Assembly (NCBI RefSeq): GCF_000499845.2
Contig: NC_023755.2
Location: forward strand, 32,699,753-32,763,752
Source: Phaseolus vulgaris
Taxonomy: Eukaryota; Streptophyta; Magnoliopsida; Fabales; Fabaceae
Length of the DNA stretch: 64,000 nucleotides
Direction of reading: 5' to 3'
Shown in pieces: positions 46,893 to 60,467 of this stretch. How positions within the stretch are numbered: the first letter of the stretch is position 1; the number at the start of each line of letters is the position of its first letter. The notes beneath the pieces were generated by a model, which saw only the letters and a list, made by a program, of their open reading frames with translations, had not been told where the DNA came from and did not search any database. A program made the translations under genes and the position numbers.

Positions 46893-48149
46893 TTGTTGAC
46901 AACAAACAAAATGTTGGGTGTGACATACTTATTTAGTATCGCCTTATATCTCTTATATTTATCTTGTTTAAATTTTTTTATATCTTTTATCTTTATCTTA
47001 TTTTGTTATGCCTTTATTTTATATCTTTTTTGTTTTTAGTTATAATATTATTTTTTTTGCCATTCTTTATTTATTTCTGTTTCTACTTTTATTTTTATTG
47101 TTGCTATTTTTATTTTCTATATTTATTTATTTTTACATTTTTTTTCTTCTCATTTTTAAGCATTAAGTGTAACATTTGCATTAATTTTTTTTAGGATTTT
47201 TCATTTAAGGTAGACACTTCAATATTATTTGTGTGTCCACTACTAATTAATACTAATTGACTTTGGTTTTTTTTATAATTATGTCCTGTATTTTTTACTT
47301 AAAATTAATATGATTACATAATCAATAATAATAAAAATAAATACTAAATTATGTTTATAGATTCAAGTTGTATGTTGTTGTAGGGTTTAATTTTTTATTT
47401 TCTTCATTTTAAAAAAAAAATTAAACTAAACATTTTTAATTTATTACTTTTTTATTTTTATTTTGTAAAAACTCATTTATTTATTTATTAATAACTATTT
47501 TAAACATTAAAAAAATTTAATTTTTTAATGCATTCAAAATTAAAAATTATTTTTTTATTTTTTTATTTACTTTTGAAATGGTGTTAGATAAGAAAATAAA
47601 AACAAAAGGGTGCTAGATAAAAAAATAAAAATAAAAAGGTGTTAAATGGAAAAATAAAAGTATAAATAGTGTTATATTAGAAATTGAGTAACAGATCTTA
47701 TATACACTTATCAATCTAATTACTCATTTAGTTTCAATAATAATTATATGACCTTTACCTTTTCGTCCTTAAATCTAAAAACTAATTATATAAGATTTAT
47801 TATTCTAATCCTTTCTATCTTTATATATAATTTAAATATTTTTAGTCTTTACTATTTAAGTTTAGAGGGATTAAATGAAATTAAAATAATTTATATAATA
47901 ATTAAAAAAGATAATTTAAAAAAATTGTAGAACTAATATTTTGGACTGGATTATTTTTTATTTTATATATTGTAGAACTAAAATTGAAGGTATTTTAATT
48001 TAAATGATTTTTTTTATCTGTGTAATAATTATCTTTCAAAGAACTAATACTTTTTAAAGGAGTAAGGTTTCATTTCAAAGGCTCCAAATTAAAGGGGCAA
48101 AAACGGAAAAGAAAAACCCCACGAAGGGACGCGGTAAGAAAACAGAAGG
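46893..48149. other. AT-rich spacer upstream of SCAMP
   Basis: Long T-rich tracts (46960-47160) produce a phenylalanine-rich open frame that is compositional noise. AT-rich to about 48050, after which composition normalises towards the SCAMP promoter. No gene seen. Confidence 0.6.
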
Positions 48150-48439
48150 ATGCATGAATATTTTGCCCCCTTTATTGATATTTTTTTGTATCACATTATT
48201 TTGTTGGTATCGCGCCAACTAGTTTCTCTCCGATCCTCTTCAAACAAACGAGATCGCAAAGCAAAGAGAAACCATTCATTTCTATTCTCTTGGCTACCAA
48301 CAAATATCTTCATTCCCTCATTTTTCGTATCCATTCTCATTTTCCTCCTCATCGAATCCCGTATCCATTTTCTTCTAACTTTTCTCTCTTCAGTTTTATT
48401 ACATAGATTTCTCTCCCTGTCTAGATCTCCGTGTTTGTC
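48150..48439 (+). promoter_or_regulatory. SCAMP 5' flank with pyrimidine-rich leader
   Basis: Pyrimidine-rich patches (TTTCTCTCCGATCCTCTTC near 48221, TTCTCTCCCTGTCTAG near 48410) are typical of plant core promoters and 5' untranslated regions. The start codon is at 48440. No TATA box could be assigned. Confidence 0.45.
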
Positions 48440-51400
48440 ATGAGTAACTACGATACCAATCCCTTCGCCGAAGACGAGGTTAATCCCTTCGCCGTAAGTT
48501 TCTTCCCTAACTATTCTCTTTTTAATCCATTCCTTCGCGCATTCAATTAATTAATTGTCATAACTTCATTTTCTATTTCATCTTCTCCGATTACGAATTG
48601 CATGCTACTCCGTAATAATAGAACTTTCAATTATCTGATCCGTGTGGTGGTGTCATCGCTAAATTGAATGGCATTCATAATGTAGTTATACGGAATGATA
48701 TTTGATGCGATTGTTCGAAGATTTGTTCAATGGTACTGTAGGCTGTGTTCGTGTAGCTATCAGATCTTAGAATGGAAACCTGAAAACAAAACGTTTCTCA
48801 CGAATGGCGCCACATATATGATTTCTTTTGCACATTCATTCTCTGTTTCTATCAAGCAGGTTTTAGATTGTAGATGTATGTGATGCCATGGCAGCATCTC
48901 CGTTGCGGTGGCAGCCACATTCGTGCCATTTTCTAGTTGCCAACCTAACATATTCAATTGATTTTTAGTTCTGTGTAATTAGTTATTTTTTAAAGTAACA
49001 AATCTAATTGTGGAAAAAATTATCAATTATAAATATAAAATCTTATGAAAATTTTAAAGTAATTAAATATATTTTTTTCAAAAATAATAATTATATAAAT
49101 TTTTTAATATTATATATATAAATTATCCATAAGAATAATAAAATTATGAAATTGTATATATTTTATATTTCCGTTAGTATTCTTATTATTATATATATAT
49201 ATATAATATATAATATATATATATAATATAATTAAGTATTGAATTTAATATGTATGGTTGCTTAAACAAATATTTAGTTCATAGAATATTATTTAAACTA
49301 AACTCGATTGGCGATTATTATTTTGAAATAAAATAAAAAATATAATACACATAATGCAAGATAGAGAAAATATCTTGTATATTTTAAAAATATTTTCGTT
49401 TTCGGTAAAATACAGAAAAAAGGATTACAATCTTCCAGGAAACCATTTATTCATACGATAGATTTTTTTTTTCTTTTCAAATTAATGCCACTAAGGAATG
49501 AAAATACTTATAACGGGAAGTCCATGAATTTAATACATTTTTAAAACAGCGTTACTAGACCTTAAGAAAAAACTATTTAAATCATTAATTGATATTTTCA
49601 ATCATAAAGCCTTTTGAATTCTTTCTGTATTGTTTTTGTTTTATGTTATTGTTATTGATATTCAGAAAAGAAAAAAAAACAAAAGAAAATGAAATACTGA
49701 ATTGACATTAGCACATATGCGAATATATTGATATATTCATAAAACTCATAATGCTATTCTTTATTTATACTCTCTTTATGAATACTCTTTTCGTATTTAT
49801 GAAAAAAATGTTGTACTTTTTTATAAAAATAAAATAAAATTGTTCTTGAATGTTGCATTAACTTTTTTTTCCTTAAAATATCCATAATTAAGTTTCATAC
49901 TTTTACTAAAAAATTATAAATATATGAAATAAATAATATAAAGTTTTTTAATTTAGTTGGAAAATATGCATACTTACTGACACTAAAATTTCCCTCAACA
50001 ATTTTAATTTTAAATTTGGCAAAGGTCTTTTTTCATTACACACAAAAATAGAACAATGATAATTATAGATTAGCAATACAAATTTTTAACTAATTTATTG
50101 TTTTATTAAAGGTGTGAATTAGTTGAAAGCTTTTTATAATAGGGCATTAATCATAGTACCGGTGAATTAAGAAATAAATCATGATAAAAACAAATATAAT
50201 AACCCATCTTAAGATATAGAAGAAATAAAGAAAGTAATCGTAGAGGAAGAGTTATTTGTATATATTCTAATAATAATTTTACCATCCAAAAATTTATTGA
50301 TTTCCAATAATGTTCTTAGGATGGAGCTGCTCAGGGAAAAGCATCAGGGCAATCAAATCATGGTGGTGGTGCATTCTATAATACCGTAAGCTCTTCCTTC
50401 CATGTCATTACTACCGTTATATTAGCATAGAGTTTACAACGCTTTATTTAATCATATTTTGGCAACCTAAGAAAGCACAGGATGCTTCAACTATGAAAAG
50501 GGCGTGGCATACTTCATAGTCATAACTGGTTTCAACATCTATAGCTTCAAGAATTTTATACACTATTTAAATATTTGTGTTAAGTTTCCACGAGACAAAA
50601 GTTTCATTTCAGACTATGTTGCTAAGATTTTCAAAACTAAACTAAATAAAAACGGCAAAAACATTGTTTTTACCTTGTTCATATTCATTACCTTTGTTTT
50701 TGTTTTTATTTTTTTAAATCAGAACTCAGGAAGAGCTTCTGCAACCTCAAAGCTTTCACCCCTGTCTCCTGAGCCTTATGATCGTGCAGCAACTGTTGAC
50801 ATTCCTCTCGATTCCTCAAAGGTACACCATATTATGAAAATGTTGAAAGAAATGTCAAAACTATGCTGTATCAATGTTGCTGACCAAATATATAATTGCG
50901 TAAATTTTTATCTTTAGGATCTCATAGCTAAGGAGAAGGAGCTCCAAGCCAGAGAAGCGGAATTGAACAGAAGGGAACAGGTGACTTATCCTGATCTCCT
51001 ATTTGATAACTTTTAAAGTCATTTTACCTTGTTAGAAACTTGGTTTGTTAGATTCAATAGTTTAGTTTGTTATTTTACACAGGTGCCAGAAATTAATTAT
51101 GATTCTATCAGTTTTATGTTAATAAATAACAAGGTCCCAATTAGTATCAATAGTAGTTTTGGTTATTGCTGTGATCCATGATAGTTTTTATCTAGAACGA
51201 ATTATTATTACAACATCAAACATTAGTAATAATACTTCATCTGAGTTTTGTTTGTTACCTTAATAAGCAATCAAATCATACTTTTGATGCCATATGAGTG
51301 GTACTGAGTTAAATTGGCTACTTACAATATCTTTTGAGTTAGTCCATTAACTCGTGATCTTATGATGTTTCTGTAGAGTCTAAAACGAAAGGAAGATGCT

Positions 51401-54400
51401 ATAGCACGAGGTATTTTGAGTTCATTTATAATTGCAGGAGCAATGCCCTTCAGTTTGGTGGCTTACACTTTCATTTTGTTTGCAGCTGGAATAGTTATAG
51501 AGGAGAAAAATTGGCCGCCTATTTTCCCTATCATTCATCACGACATTGCAAAAGAAATACCACTACATCTTCAATCAATCCAGTACGTTGCATTTACAAC
51601 ATGGTTGGGTATGTTGAAGTCTATAGAACCTTTTTGTTATAGGTTATGTTCTTGTCATAACTACTTGTTTCCTGATATCTAGTTAACACAATTGTATGTG
51701 CTTCGCTTCCTTTGATGATTTAATTTTTACTTCATAGCGTTTACATACTTTATATAAAAGATTTCAGCATGAATTCAAAATGTTCGACAAAATTCATATT
51801 CTTTTGATGTCCGTATGCTCAAAAGAATAACTTAAATTATAAATTATTAAAAAAATTACTTAATATTTTGATATGTCTATCTTTGCTTTATAGCTGTTAC
51901 ATGTTAGTAAAATGCATTCATCCGAACTCTGGTATATACAACACTGTTTTTTGGATGCTAAAAATGAGTTTTGCTTAATGAAACGACATCCCACATAAAA
52001 ATTACGTCCTCGTTGGCGTTTTTTCAACAATGTTCCAGTATACATTAAGATTAATTAGTGCAGTATTATTCATATTAAACATAGGCATAAGAGTAATTGG
52101 AAATTTTAAACTATTTTTAAATAAATTTAATTAATTAAGTATTTGTTAATTAGTATGTCATATTTTTTAAAGACTGTATTTTAAAACGAAGAGATCAGTA
52201 TGTAGAGTATAGAAAACCCATATTTTATTAAAACTGAAATTACATCAAACTGAAAAAGAATGAATTGAAGGAAATAATATATATATATATATAACACGGA
52301 TTAGATTAACTTTTCTCTCTCTTCACACACTTATCCAACACACTCCCTATGTATATGTATGCAAACATATTAGACATATCATGTTATCAATCAATGTTAT
52401 TATGTTTTACAAGTTTTTTAAATTGAAATTTACCCATTATACCAATTATCATAGTTTCAACAGATTCAAAAGTTTATAAATAGATGACAATGTAAATCTA
52501 ATATATTTTAAAAAGGAGTTTAATATTGATAGGTCTATTGCCTATCAATTACATTCTTTTGTATTGACGACCTGTGTATATGCATGTATTTTCGTATTTT
52601 CTTTAATAACTTTTTTTCTGATCTTATAATTCTAATAAATTTAATCAGTAATGAATTATGTGTTAACATAATATGTTGCTATTACTCTCATTTTCTGAAT
52701 TTTTTTTTTTTACTAAACTACCCTTCGAAACATAGGAAACTTCAATTTTATGAAAAATTGTTTCGAATGTATACTCTTTCTAAAATTTGGAAGTCATATA
52801 ATTGGGGGAGTGGAGGACAGTGTATCTATAATTGGAAGTGAGACTCGCTTTAGGAAGAAATACATTAGTGGCTTATATGTCATGGGAAGCTTAAAGGTGT
52901 AATTGGTGAACATTTACTCTATGAATATATATACATATATAGATATATAGGCCTTCTCACGTACGAAAATGTGAAAATGAAATTCATGATAAGCCATGGT
53001 TTTGAAAGAAATCATTATAAAGTTCCACGCTTAGTCTATTAGCACTCTGAAAGCCAATAAAAAAAAATTAGCACTCTGAAATATAACCTTCCTGTTTACG
53101 TAGAAGTTTCTGGTAAAACATCCTTCAATCAACATATATCTTTAATGTCCACATCTTAATTTTGACTATTTTTTACTATCTGCAGGTTTGATTGCCTCTC
53201 TTTTATGGAATATTATAGCAGTTACTGTAGCTTGGATCAAAGGAGAAGGTTTGTTTTGCAACTAGATATTGGACGATTAAAACATACCAGGGAAATGTTG
53301 TATACATGAACTTTGTCTTGTCTTGACTTGTAGGTCTTTCAATCTGGTTTCTAGCTATCATATACTTTATTTCCGGTGTGCCAGCATCTTATGCTATGTG
53401 GTATCGACCTCTTTATCGTGCTACAAGGTAGTTTTCTATTTTCAATTCTTCTAGCATTTCTTGGATATTCAAGATGATTTCAGCCTTTTCCTAAACTAAA
53501 TTGTTAATGTCGTTTACATGGGCTTTATTGCCATTAGCATGAGTCGGTTTTCTGGCAGCAACATATACATCCGGGAATTTGTGGGCAGACTGTAAATCAA
53601 ATAGATGTCAACATTGTCCTTGTGAAACTAATAGGCTTGGGAATGCAAAGTTTACATTATGAAAATGACATACCTTAGCCTGGTTTTGTCCAGCAGAATG
53701 GGTACTAAAATATCATTTTGAAATAATATAGAGAAGGACTGTTATTTAGGAGGCAATTCCTCGTGTTATCTCAAAATAACTTGAAATTTCTCATAATTAT
53801 GGTTACACATATTACTACACATGCATCTTATTCTGATTTTGTATTTTATATATTTATACTACATTTATTGGATTAAAATCTAAGAATTTTTTTTTCATTT
53901 TAGTTTTTATCTCATTGTACCTGGAAAAAGTTCATGAAACCTAGTCTTTAAATTCTGAAGTCGAACATCAGTAGCTTCAAATCTTCCCTTTTGAAGTTCA
54001 CTGTTGGTGGATTTCGCAAAATCATATCTCTGAAGGATGAAGGATGGTGCATGGTGGCGTTGGGTTACTTGTCCACAACCCTTTAGGAGTGTTGTCAAGG
54101 AGAAGGAAGAAGCAAGACTGGATATATATAAGTACAAATTTGGGTTTGTGGAACTGACAATGGTGAAATGTGCAATAGAACTTTGTCCGATGACAATGTC
54201 GGAGATATCTTCATCTGTAGGATCACCATAGGATGATTGCTTTCCTTTTGGTGGAGAGTAGTCCTGTCGTGCTCGCAACTTGGCATAGTCGCAGTTCTGA
54301 TACTAGTTGATATAATTGATACTAGAATAAGAAAGGAATGACACAATCTTGAATTTTATCGACTTCCTTAATTCTAGTCCCGTACCAATGTAGCAGGGAT

Positions 54401-57400
54401 AGAGATATAGAATAGAAAGAATAAATAGCACACAATACAATTTGAGGTTTCGCTCTCTAACTATCCTTCTATTTTTCTTTTCTCCAAAAGTCTCTTTATT
54501 AACTCTCCTAGAACTACTAGAACTATTTATAATAGTTAAGATACAGCTATAGTAACTAACTTACCTTTTTCTTCTTTTATACACTATACCGAACATATCA
54601 TACCACCTCAAGAATGATTTCATTGTTATCATAAAAATTCTTGAAAGCCTTTGAGTTGTATTCTCCACCTTCCATCTGATCTGAAATTTTTTATTGCTTT
54701 TCCAGTACGTTTCTCAACCATGACTTTAAATCTCTGAAATACTGACAGCACCTCATCCTTAGTTTGATTAAGTATATCCACATCTTTATACTGTATTCAT
54801 ATACAAAAGAAACAAAATATTTATTTCATCTCAATGCCACCTCAAAAGGTCTACACACATCTTATAAGTGAACAACAACCTCCAAGATGCAAGATACTCT
54901 TGTTGATAAGTAGGACTTGAATGAGTTCTTACGTTGCTTTCCAATGAGACATACCTCAGGTGCAGTCTATTTAGGAAAGGAAGTAATGTCATCATGCCAC
55001 AACTTGACAACTGTGATAGGATATTAAATGACCATACCTCAAGTGCCATAACCATGTCTTCTGACTCAGATCAGTAGCTTTCATACACTGTAATTCGACT
55101 GCCCTAGGTTATATTCTTTGCAAGAGGGGATTTAAGAATCAACCTTTGATCTGGATCAAACAATTCCATGCAATCATCTTTCATTGTGATTGAGAATCCT
55201 TTCTCTACCATTTAAGCAATGCTCGTCAGGTTGCATTTCATTCCTGGAACATACAGACGTTCTCAATAAGAGCTGCCTTTCCATTTTTTCAGTGGATCAC
55301 AATATTTCCTCATTCCTTCAGCTGATAAAGTGTTGTTATTTGCAAGCTTGATCGTGGTCCTTCTTCCAACATCAAAGTCCTTTAACCATTCCCTCTGACA
55401 TGTCATGTGATTTAAGCAACCTGTATCAAGATACCAAGAATCTGAACATGATGACCCTTCGCTAGTTGCTACCAACGACACAGGATTTTCCTTCGAGTCA
55501 TCATCTTGTGTTAGATTTGCTTTATCCTCACTATTCTTGTTCTATTTTCCTTTTCCAAAACTGCATTATGAGGCAAAGTGACCAAATTTTTCACAATTGT
55601 ATCATTGAATCTTCCTTTTATCAAACCTTTTTTTTCTGAATTGAAAATTATTATTTTCTTCTCCTTTTTTGGAAGGATTCATATTTCTCTTTACCCTTGC
55701 TCTTCTCTTTATTCAAGAATCAACTCTCTTTGGCTTTGCCTTTATTTTTTTTCAATTATTTTCTTTCATTATTATCCTTCTTAGTGACTTCTACCTGCAT
55801 TATTCTATTTCTCTTGTACCAATTCTCACATTTAGTATCTGTTCATGTGCCTCAAGAGAACTCTGCAGTTCCTATACCTTCAAGCTATCAAGATCCTTAG
55901 CTGCCTTAATCGCAACAACAATGTGATCGAACCGATAAGGCAAGGTTCTAAGGATTTCTTCAACAATTTTTTCATCACATTGTTTCTCCACAAGCTTTCG
56001 TTTCATTCACTAACAGCTGCATCCTACTGAAATACTCCTCATTACATTTTTGTTCAAGCATTGTCATCAATTCATATCGCCTTCGGAGGGACTGCAACCT
56101 TACTTCCTTAGTTTTGTCAGCTTTACCTTAAACCTTCTTCAAGGTCTCTCAAGCTTCATTTGAAGTTTTTGTCTTTGAAATTTTATCAAAGATTCTCAAC
56201 TCTACACATTGATGGAGAAGACACATTCCTTTGTAATCTTTCTTCTTTGCTGCTGAAACATCTTTCTCTGCTACTGAAATTCCTTCTTTCACAATCTCAA
56301 GAATTTCTTGGTAGCCAATAATGACTTTCATCCTTACAACCCATTCATGGTAATTCTTTCCATTCAAGATTGGCAAGGTCTGCAGTACATTCCCAGTTCC
56401 GGAAGCCATGATTGTACCTACAGGTCACCTTGAACCCTTGCTCTTGATAACAATTTGTTGTAGTTGGAGTTGAAAACTCAGTTTTTCTTACGCAAAAAAA
56501 TGCACTCAGAATTCTTTAATGGAGAAGAAGAGAATGAATGAAAGCTCTGTATATATATTGTCTAAAAGCATTACAACAAATTTATTGTGAAACTACTACG
56601 AACAGAAAACAAATAAACTTGGATTGGATGAACTAGAACAACCAAAATCTTTCTGGATTATGGTTTGATAGATGAATCCATTAGCATTGGAGGAACTCAA
56701 CTAAATTTGGAATTGCTGATGGATTTCAAAATTTGGGATTAAGGTTCATGAATTTCTTTTATGTGTGAAATAATGCATATTAAAGTGAAAGTTAAAATAA
56801 AATAATAATAATAATAACATTCTTATTATTATAATACATTATTATTACAAGTATAATTACTATAAAAATTAATAAATAATTTATTTGTAGTATATAAAGT
56901 ATAGAACTAAAAATACTGAATCCTCCTGGGATGGATATCTATAGGCATTTTAGTATCAGCAGTTTAGGTTCTCTGTTTGTCCCCTCTCACATTATTAAAA
57001 CTCAGAATTAGAATGTAGTGTTTTATAATTTTGTGTCATCTTTTGTTACAGGACGGACAGTGCTCTAAAGTTTAGCTGGTTTTTCATGTCTTACTCGGTA
57101 AGGTTTACATACTTCCTACTTGTTCTCATTCTTTTGCGCTAGTTTCGCGAAGTGTTCTTATCAAATTTTCCATTCCTTCCAAACAGGTGCACATTATCTT
57201 TTGCGTTTTTGCTGCAGTTGCTCCTCCAGTTGTCTTCAAAGGGAAATCTCTCACGTCAGTTCCTTTCTTAAACTGCATTCTTTTAATTTAATCTGCTACC
57301 TAACGTTCTTCTTTAATCTCTCTCTTGCTGAGTTGATATGTTGAGAAGTTAGGAAAACATTAATAGGTTCCTCATGTTATAAGACAAATTGCCTTGCCTT

Positions 57401-58457
57401 GCCTTTACCTCTGGTTATCTGATTTGTCATCGAGCTGATTGATTTGTCCCTAAACTATTTAATGGAGGGGACTATTGAAAATGATTTATCTCAGAAACGA
57501 AATTAACATAGAAGATAAGAAAACAAAACCTCAAATGAGATAAAAATCACTGAAACTGAAACTCTTATTTTTGAATTGTAAAACAGGGTACAACAGAGGA
57601 GTCTCATATATAACTTGATCATAATTATAACAGATCCAGTCACTAACCAGAAAGAAAACAAAAAATTAAGCAGTTAGCACCTAAAAAACAAGTTTAAAAA
57701 GTAAAGAAGAATAACATTAGACGGTAGTAGATAGGCGCAGCAGAAAACGTTCCTTAGTCAATGTGAAAAGTTCTAAAACACTAGCATGAACAGTGACTGT
57801 CAGCCTTATTCAAAGCATCATACGCTCACTATAAAGCTAGAAGATGATCGTCTGGTGTTCTTTCAACAGTTGTATCTTAAACTTGACTTGACGACTGTGA
57901 TCATATTTTTCTTTAACTTGTTGTTGAGGTTGATTGAAGGCATATGTGATCATGTTATTTCTATATGTTGCTTTTGCATTGTGGTTGCAGTTTTACTTGA
58001 ATTAATGGTTGTGTTATATGATGTTTTATGTTGTGGCCAGAGGTATTCTACCTGCATTTGAGGTATTGGACGACAATACAATGGTTGGGGTATGTACCAA
58101 CTGTGTTATTATTTTGTACCTTATATTTTATTATTCTTTCCTGAGGGAGGGGCAATTGTATTCCATATTTAAATGACGCTAAAAGCGCTCAATTACAGAT
58201 ATTTTACTTCATTGGGTTCGGATTTTTCAGCATTGAATCACTGCTGAGCATTTGGGTTATTCAGGTTTTCAATAATCCTAGCTTTACTGTTGCATTAACT
58301 CTCTTGACTTTACTGCTGCATTCTCTTGACTTTACTGCTTACGTTTTTTATATTAATTATATCTTTGCAGCAAGTATACATGTACTTCAGGGGCAGTGGC
58401 AAGGCTGCAGAAATGAGGCGCGAGGCTGCAAAAGGGGCCATGAGGGCAGCTCTATGA
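48440..58457 (+). CDS. SCAMP: Secretory carrier-associated membrane protein (SCAMP)
   Basis: Tetraspan membrane protein of the trans-Golgi, early endosome and plasma membrane, acting in vesicle recycling. Exons: 48440-48493, 50320-50385, 50723-50821, 50918-50980, 51377-51410, 51486-51608, 53186-53248, 53334-53427, 57052-57097, 57187-57254, 58041-58089, 58199-58264, 58371-58457; 303 aa, normal for the family, with all introns GT-AG and frame kept. Two NPF repeats (residues 7-9 and 15-17) bind EH-domain endocytic adaptors. A charged coiled coil follows (about 74-106). Four membrane segments lie at about 135-163, 169-190, 206-230 and 254-275. The conserved cytosolic loop after the second segment is [11 protein letters not shown]. 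The C terminus is basic. Intron 8 (53428-57051) is enlarged to 3.6 kb by antisense retrotransposon debris; intron 6 (51609-53185) is also long. No coding damage seen. Confidence 0.95.
49188..49231. repeat. AT-rich microsatellite in SCAMP intron 1
   Basis: Interrupted (AT)n tract with several AATATA breaks. A similar short (AT)n lies near 52278-52294 in intron 6. Confidence 0.85.
53907..54307 (-). pseudogene. LTR-retrotransposon internal fragment with primer-binding site
   Basis: Directly downstream (minus strand) of the LTR at 54308-54600 is TAGTATCAGAAC, close to the tRNA-iMet primer-binding consensus TGGTATCAGAGC. A 123-codon open frame follows (54278-53907) that starts like a gag protein (basic, then DPTDEDISD) but cannot be assigned to a family. 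The element ends near 53900 without a second LTR. It lies antisense in SCAMP intron 8. Confidence 0.5.
54308..54600 (-). mobile_element. LTR of a small retrotransposon, 293 bp
   Basis: On the minus strand it starts TGATATGTTCGG and ends TTATATCA, giving TGATA/TATCA termini, followed two bases later by a primer-binding-site-like sequence. The interior has TATAAATAG near 54520 (minus) as a plausible promoter. It begins exactly where the Copia integrase similarity of the neighbouring relic stops, so this element appears to have landed in or truncated it. Confidence 0.65.
54601..56408 (-). pseudogene. Copia gag-protease-integrase relic in SCAMP intron 8
   Basis: The minus strand from 56408 encodes a Copia gag start ([23 protein letters not shown]). 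Near 55600 lies a zinc knuckle [11 protein letters not shown] with its last Cys after a stop. The protease [12 protein letters not shown] is near 55440, the GAG-pre-integrase LWHLRYGH near 55030, a CLIGKQ block near 54935, and the integrase part IKNFRSDG...EYNSKAF near 54650. Several stops and frameshifts; reverse transcriptase is missing. It is antisense to SCAMP, so it does not add sense splice or coding signals directly. Confidence 0.8.
56409..56660 (-). mobile_element. LTR 3' end and primer-binding site of the intronic Copia relic
   Basis: On the minus strand an LTR-like sequence ends ...CTACAACA at 56456. It is followed by TTGTTATCAAGAGC (about 56440-56453), a one-base-altered version of the tRNA-iMet primer-binding site, and then the gag start at 56408. 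The 5' start of the LTR, beyond about 56660, could not be fixed. Confidence 0.55.
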
Positions 58458-59139
58458 CAAAGCGATGAAATGTAGAAAATGGCACTTGCAAAGGTCTATC
58501 TTAGACATGGACACCCAAAATATTGATTTGATGGTGCCCCTTCCTTGTACTTTTCCACGCTTGCATAACAGTAGGAATTTTTACTTTGTATAGGTATTTG
58601 CCTAGGAATTCAGTCAAACTAGATGCTTAACACAAACTCTAGTTGTGCATACATAAGGCTACATTGTTTGAGATTTGCGATAATCCCTTCATGTTTGTAT
58701 GACTTGTTTCGTAGAATTTTATTTTATATTAACAAATATGGTTTTATGAAGAAAATTATCTTTCTCATAAAACATTAACTTTTATGATTATGCTTATCTT
58801 AGACACTATAGGCTTATTCACGGATGTTATGAAAACAGTTATTGTGATACACAATAAACCAAATGTTCATGTATTGAATGATAACAATATTTCCTAACAC
58901 AATTTTAATATGGCAACTGATTGTGCCTGAAAACCCTATCCATGCAGCAGTTAATGGATTTTTTTTCTTGGGATCACCTCTGTGAAATATTCATTAACCA
59001 AAGCTTAAAAATTTCAACTTGATTTCATTCCGACTACAACATATTGGTAACTTGTTCACACTAGATTATTTTTCTTTCTTTTCTAACAATAGGTGAAAAG
59101 CTTGTTGATGCAATCCTAACTTGTATCTTCATTCGTATA
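58458..59139. other. SCAMP 3' flank
   Basis: Probable 3' untranslated region for the first 200-400 bp, then AT-rich spacer. No gene or element recognised. Confidence 0.55.
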
Positions 59140-59850
59140 TCTTCTTCTTCATTATTTTGATTTGAATATCTTCGTTGAATGATGAACGTTATTGCAGAAG
59201 CATAAAGAATTATAAAAACTTGAAAAAGATGAAAATTATGTTAAGTGAGGTTAGGCCAACACTTAGTTTCTAAAGTGAGACAAAGTCAACACTACTAGAA
59301 GAAGTCTATAAAAATGTCTAGAAAGAAGACAACTCTACAGAGAACTTTGAACAAGTAAAAGTTTCTCAAATTGGACAACATTTTATTACTCAAATCAAAG
59401 TTAAAAATTGTGTACAAAAGGTTCCTATTTATAAGAGAAAGTCTCTTAAAACCTCTTAAATGAGAGTGTGACAAGTGTCAACATCTTATTGGTGAAAATC
59501 CTCTTCATTGGGAGAGTGACAAGTGGCATGCCTTCATTGGAGTAAAATCATCTCCATTAAGATAGGACATGTGGAGCCTCATGCCTTCTTTGCCTACATT
59601 TCTATTTGCACCCCACTTTACTATTTTACACCCTACTCTTTTCTATTTACATCATACTCTACTTTGACCCAAAATACAAGGCCCAATGAATCCTAACTAC
59701 TCTATACAATTTTTACAAGACTAAGAAGAAGAAAAAGACTTTACAATTTCTTCATTAAGGCTCGATCTTGTCTATCTTCTTAGCCGAAAGTTTTGAGGTT
59801 GGATGGTTTTCATCATTCCTTCCCTCTTGAGAAGGATTTGTCCTTAAATC
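59140..59850 (-). mobile_element. Ty3/gypsy 3' end and LTR remnant
   Basis: The minus strand near 59840-59780 has the phrase GACAAATCCTTCTCAAGAGG followed by GGAATGATG, typical of the end of gypsy polyproteins and the start of the 3' non-coding region. Below it is LTR-like sequence with repeated ACTTGTCAC phrases, TATAAATAGG near 59430, and the polyadenylation-like AATAAAATG near 59380. Exact LTR limits and target duplications were not found. Confidence 0.55.
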
Positions 59851-60467
59851 TGAATGTTGTTGCTCAATGACAATAGCATCTGTTTATTTGTTATTTTCCT
59901 CCTAAATCAAATGTCAATCTACAATAAACATCAAACAAACATGAGATAATTTTATTTATTAAAAGAAAACTAAAACAAAAGAAAAAATAACAGAAATAAG
60001 GCCCTTTATTTTTATAAAAATTTTGAAAGAAAAACATAGGGCCTTTATCAAAAATATTTTTGTTCACTTTGTGTTGTTTATTGCCCAAACTAGGCAACAA
60101 CATCACAAAGTGTTGTTTTTGAGATTTTTGTTAAGAAGAATTAGCATTATATAATTGTAAAGGAGAGTTAAAAGTATTGTAATCCCCCTTTAAGAATTCT
60201 TTCTCAGTTATGCTTACAGGGATGTCATAAAAGACTCTTCTTCTTTGTTGGTTTCCTCTTCTTCTTCCTTTTCAATCAAACCTGCATTTGTCTTTTATGT
60301 GGAGGAAGATTTTATATCTATATCTGGTTCAGCTCCAAACACCAATTTTTCTTCAAGCACATCCTCACAAGGTTTTGTAATGGAAGAAAAGATGTTATCA
60401 ATATCTGGTTCAACTCTAGAAAAAAGACTTTTCTATTTTTCTTTCCCTTTCGTCATCTTATGACCCT
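59851..60467 (-). other. Degenerate interior of the gypsy remnant
   Basis: Between the gag relic and the 3' end there is only about 600 bp with no recognisable protease, reverse transcriptase or integrase, so the pol region has been lost by internal deletion. Short open frames here are not recognised. Confidence 0.4.

Noticed and set aside
46964..47194. Phenylalanine-rich 76-codon frame
   Set aside because: Produced by a T-rich tract; no conserved domain and no start or promoter context.
51411..51682. Membrane-protein-like frame overlapping SCAMP
   Set aside because: Part is SCAMP exon 6 read with flanking intron sequence; the split exon with GT-AG sites fits the SCAMP family.
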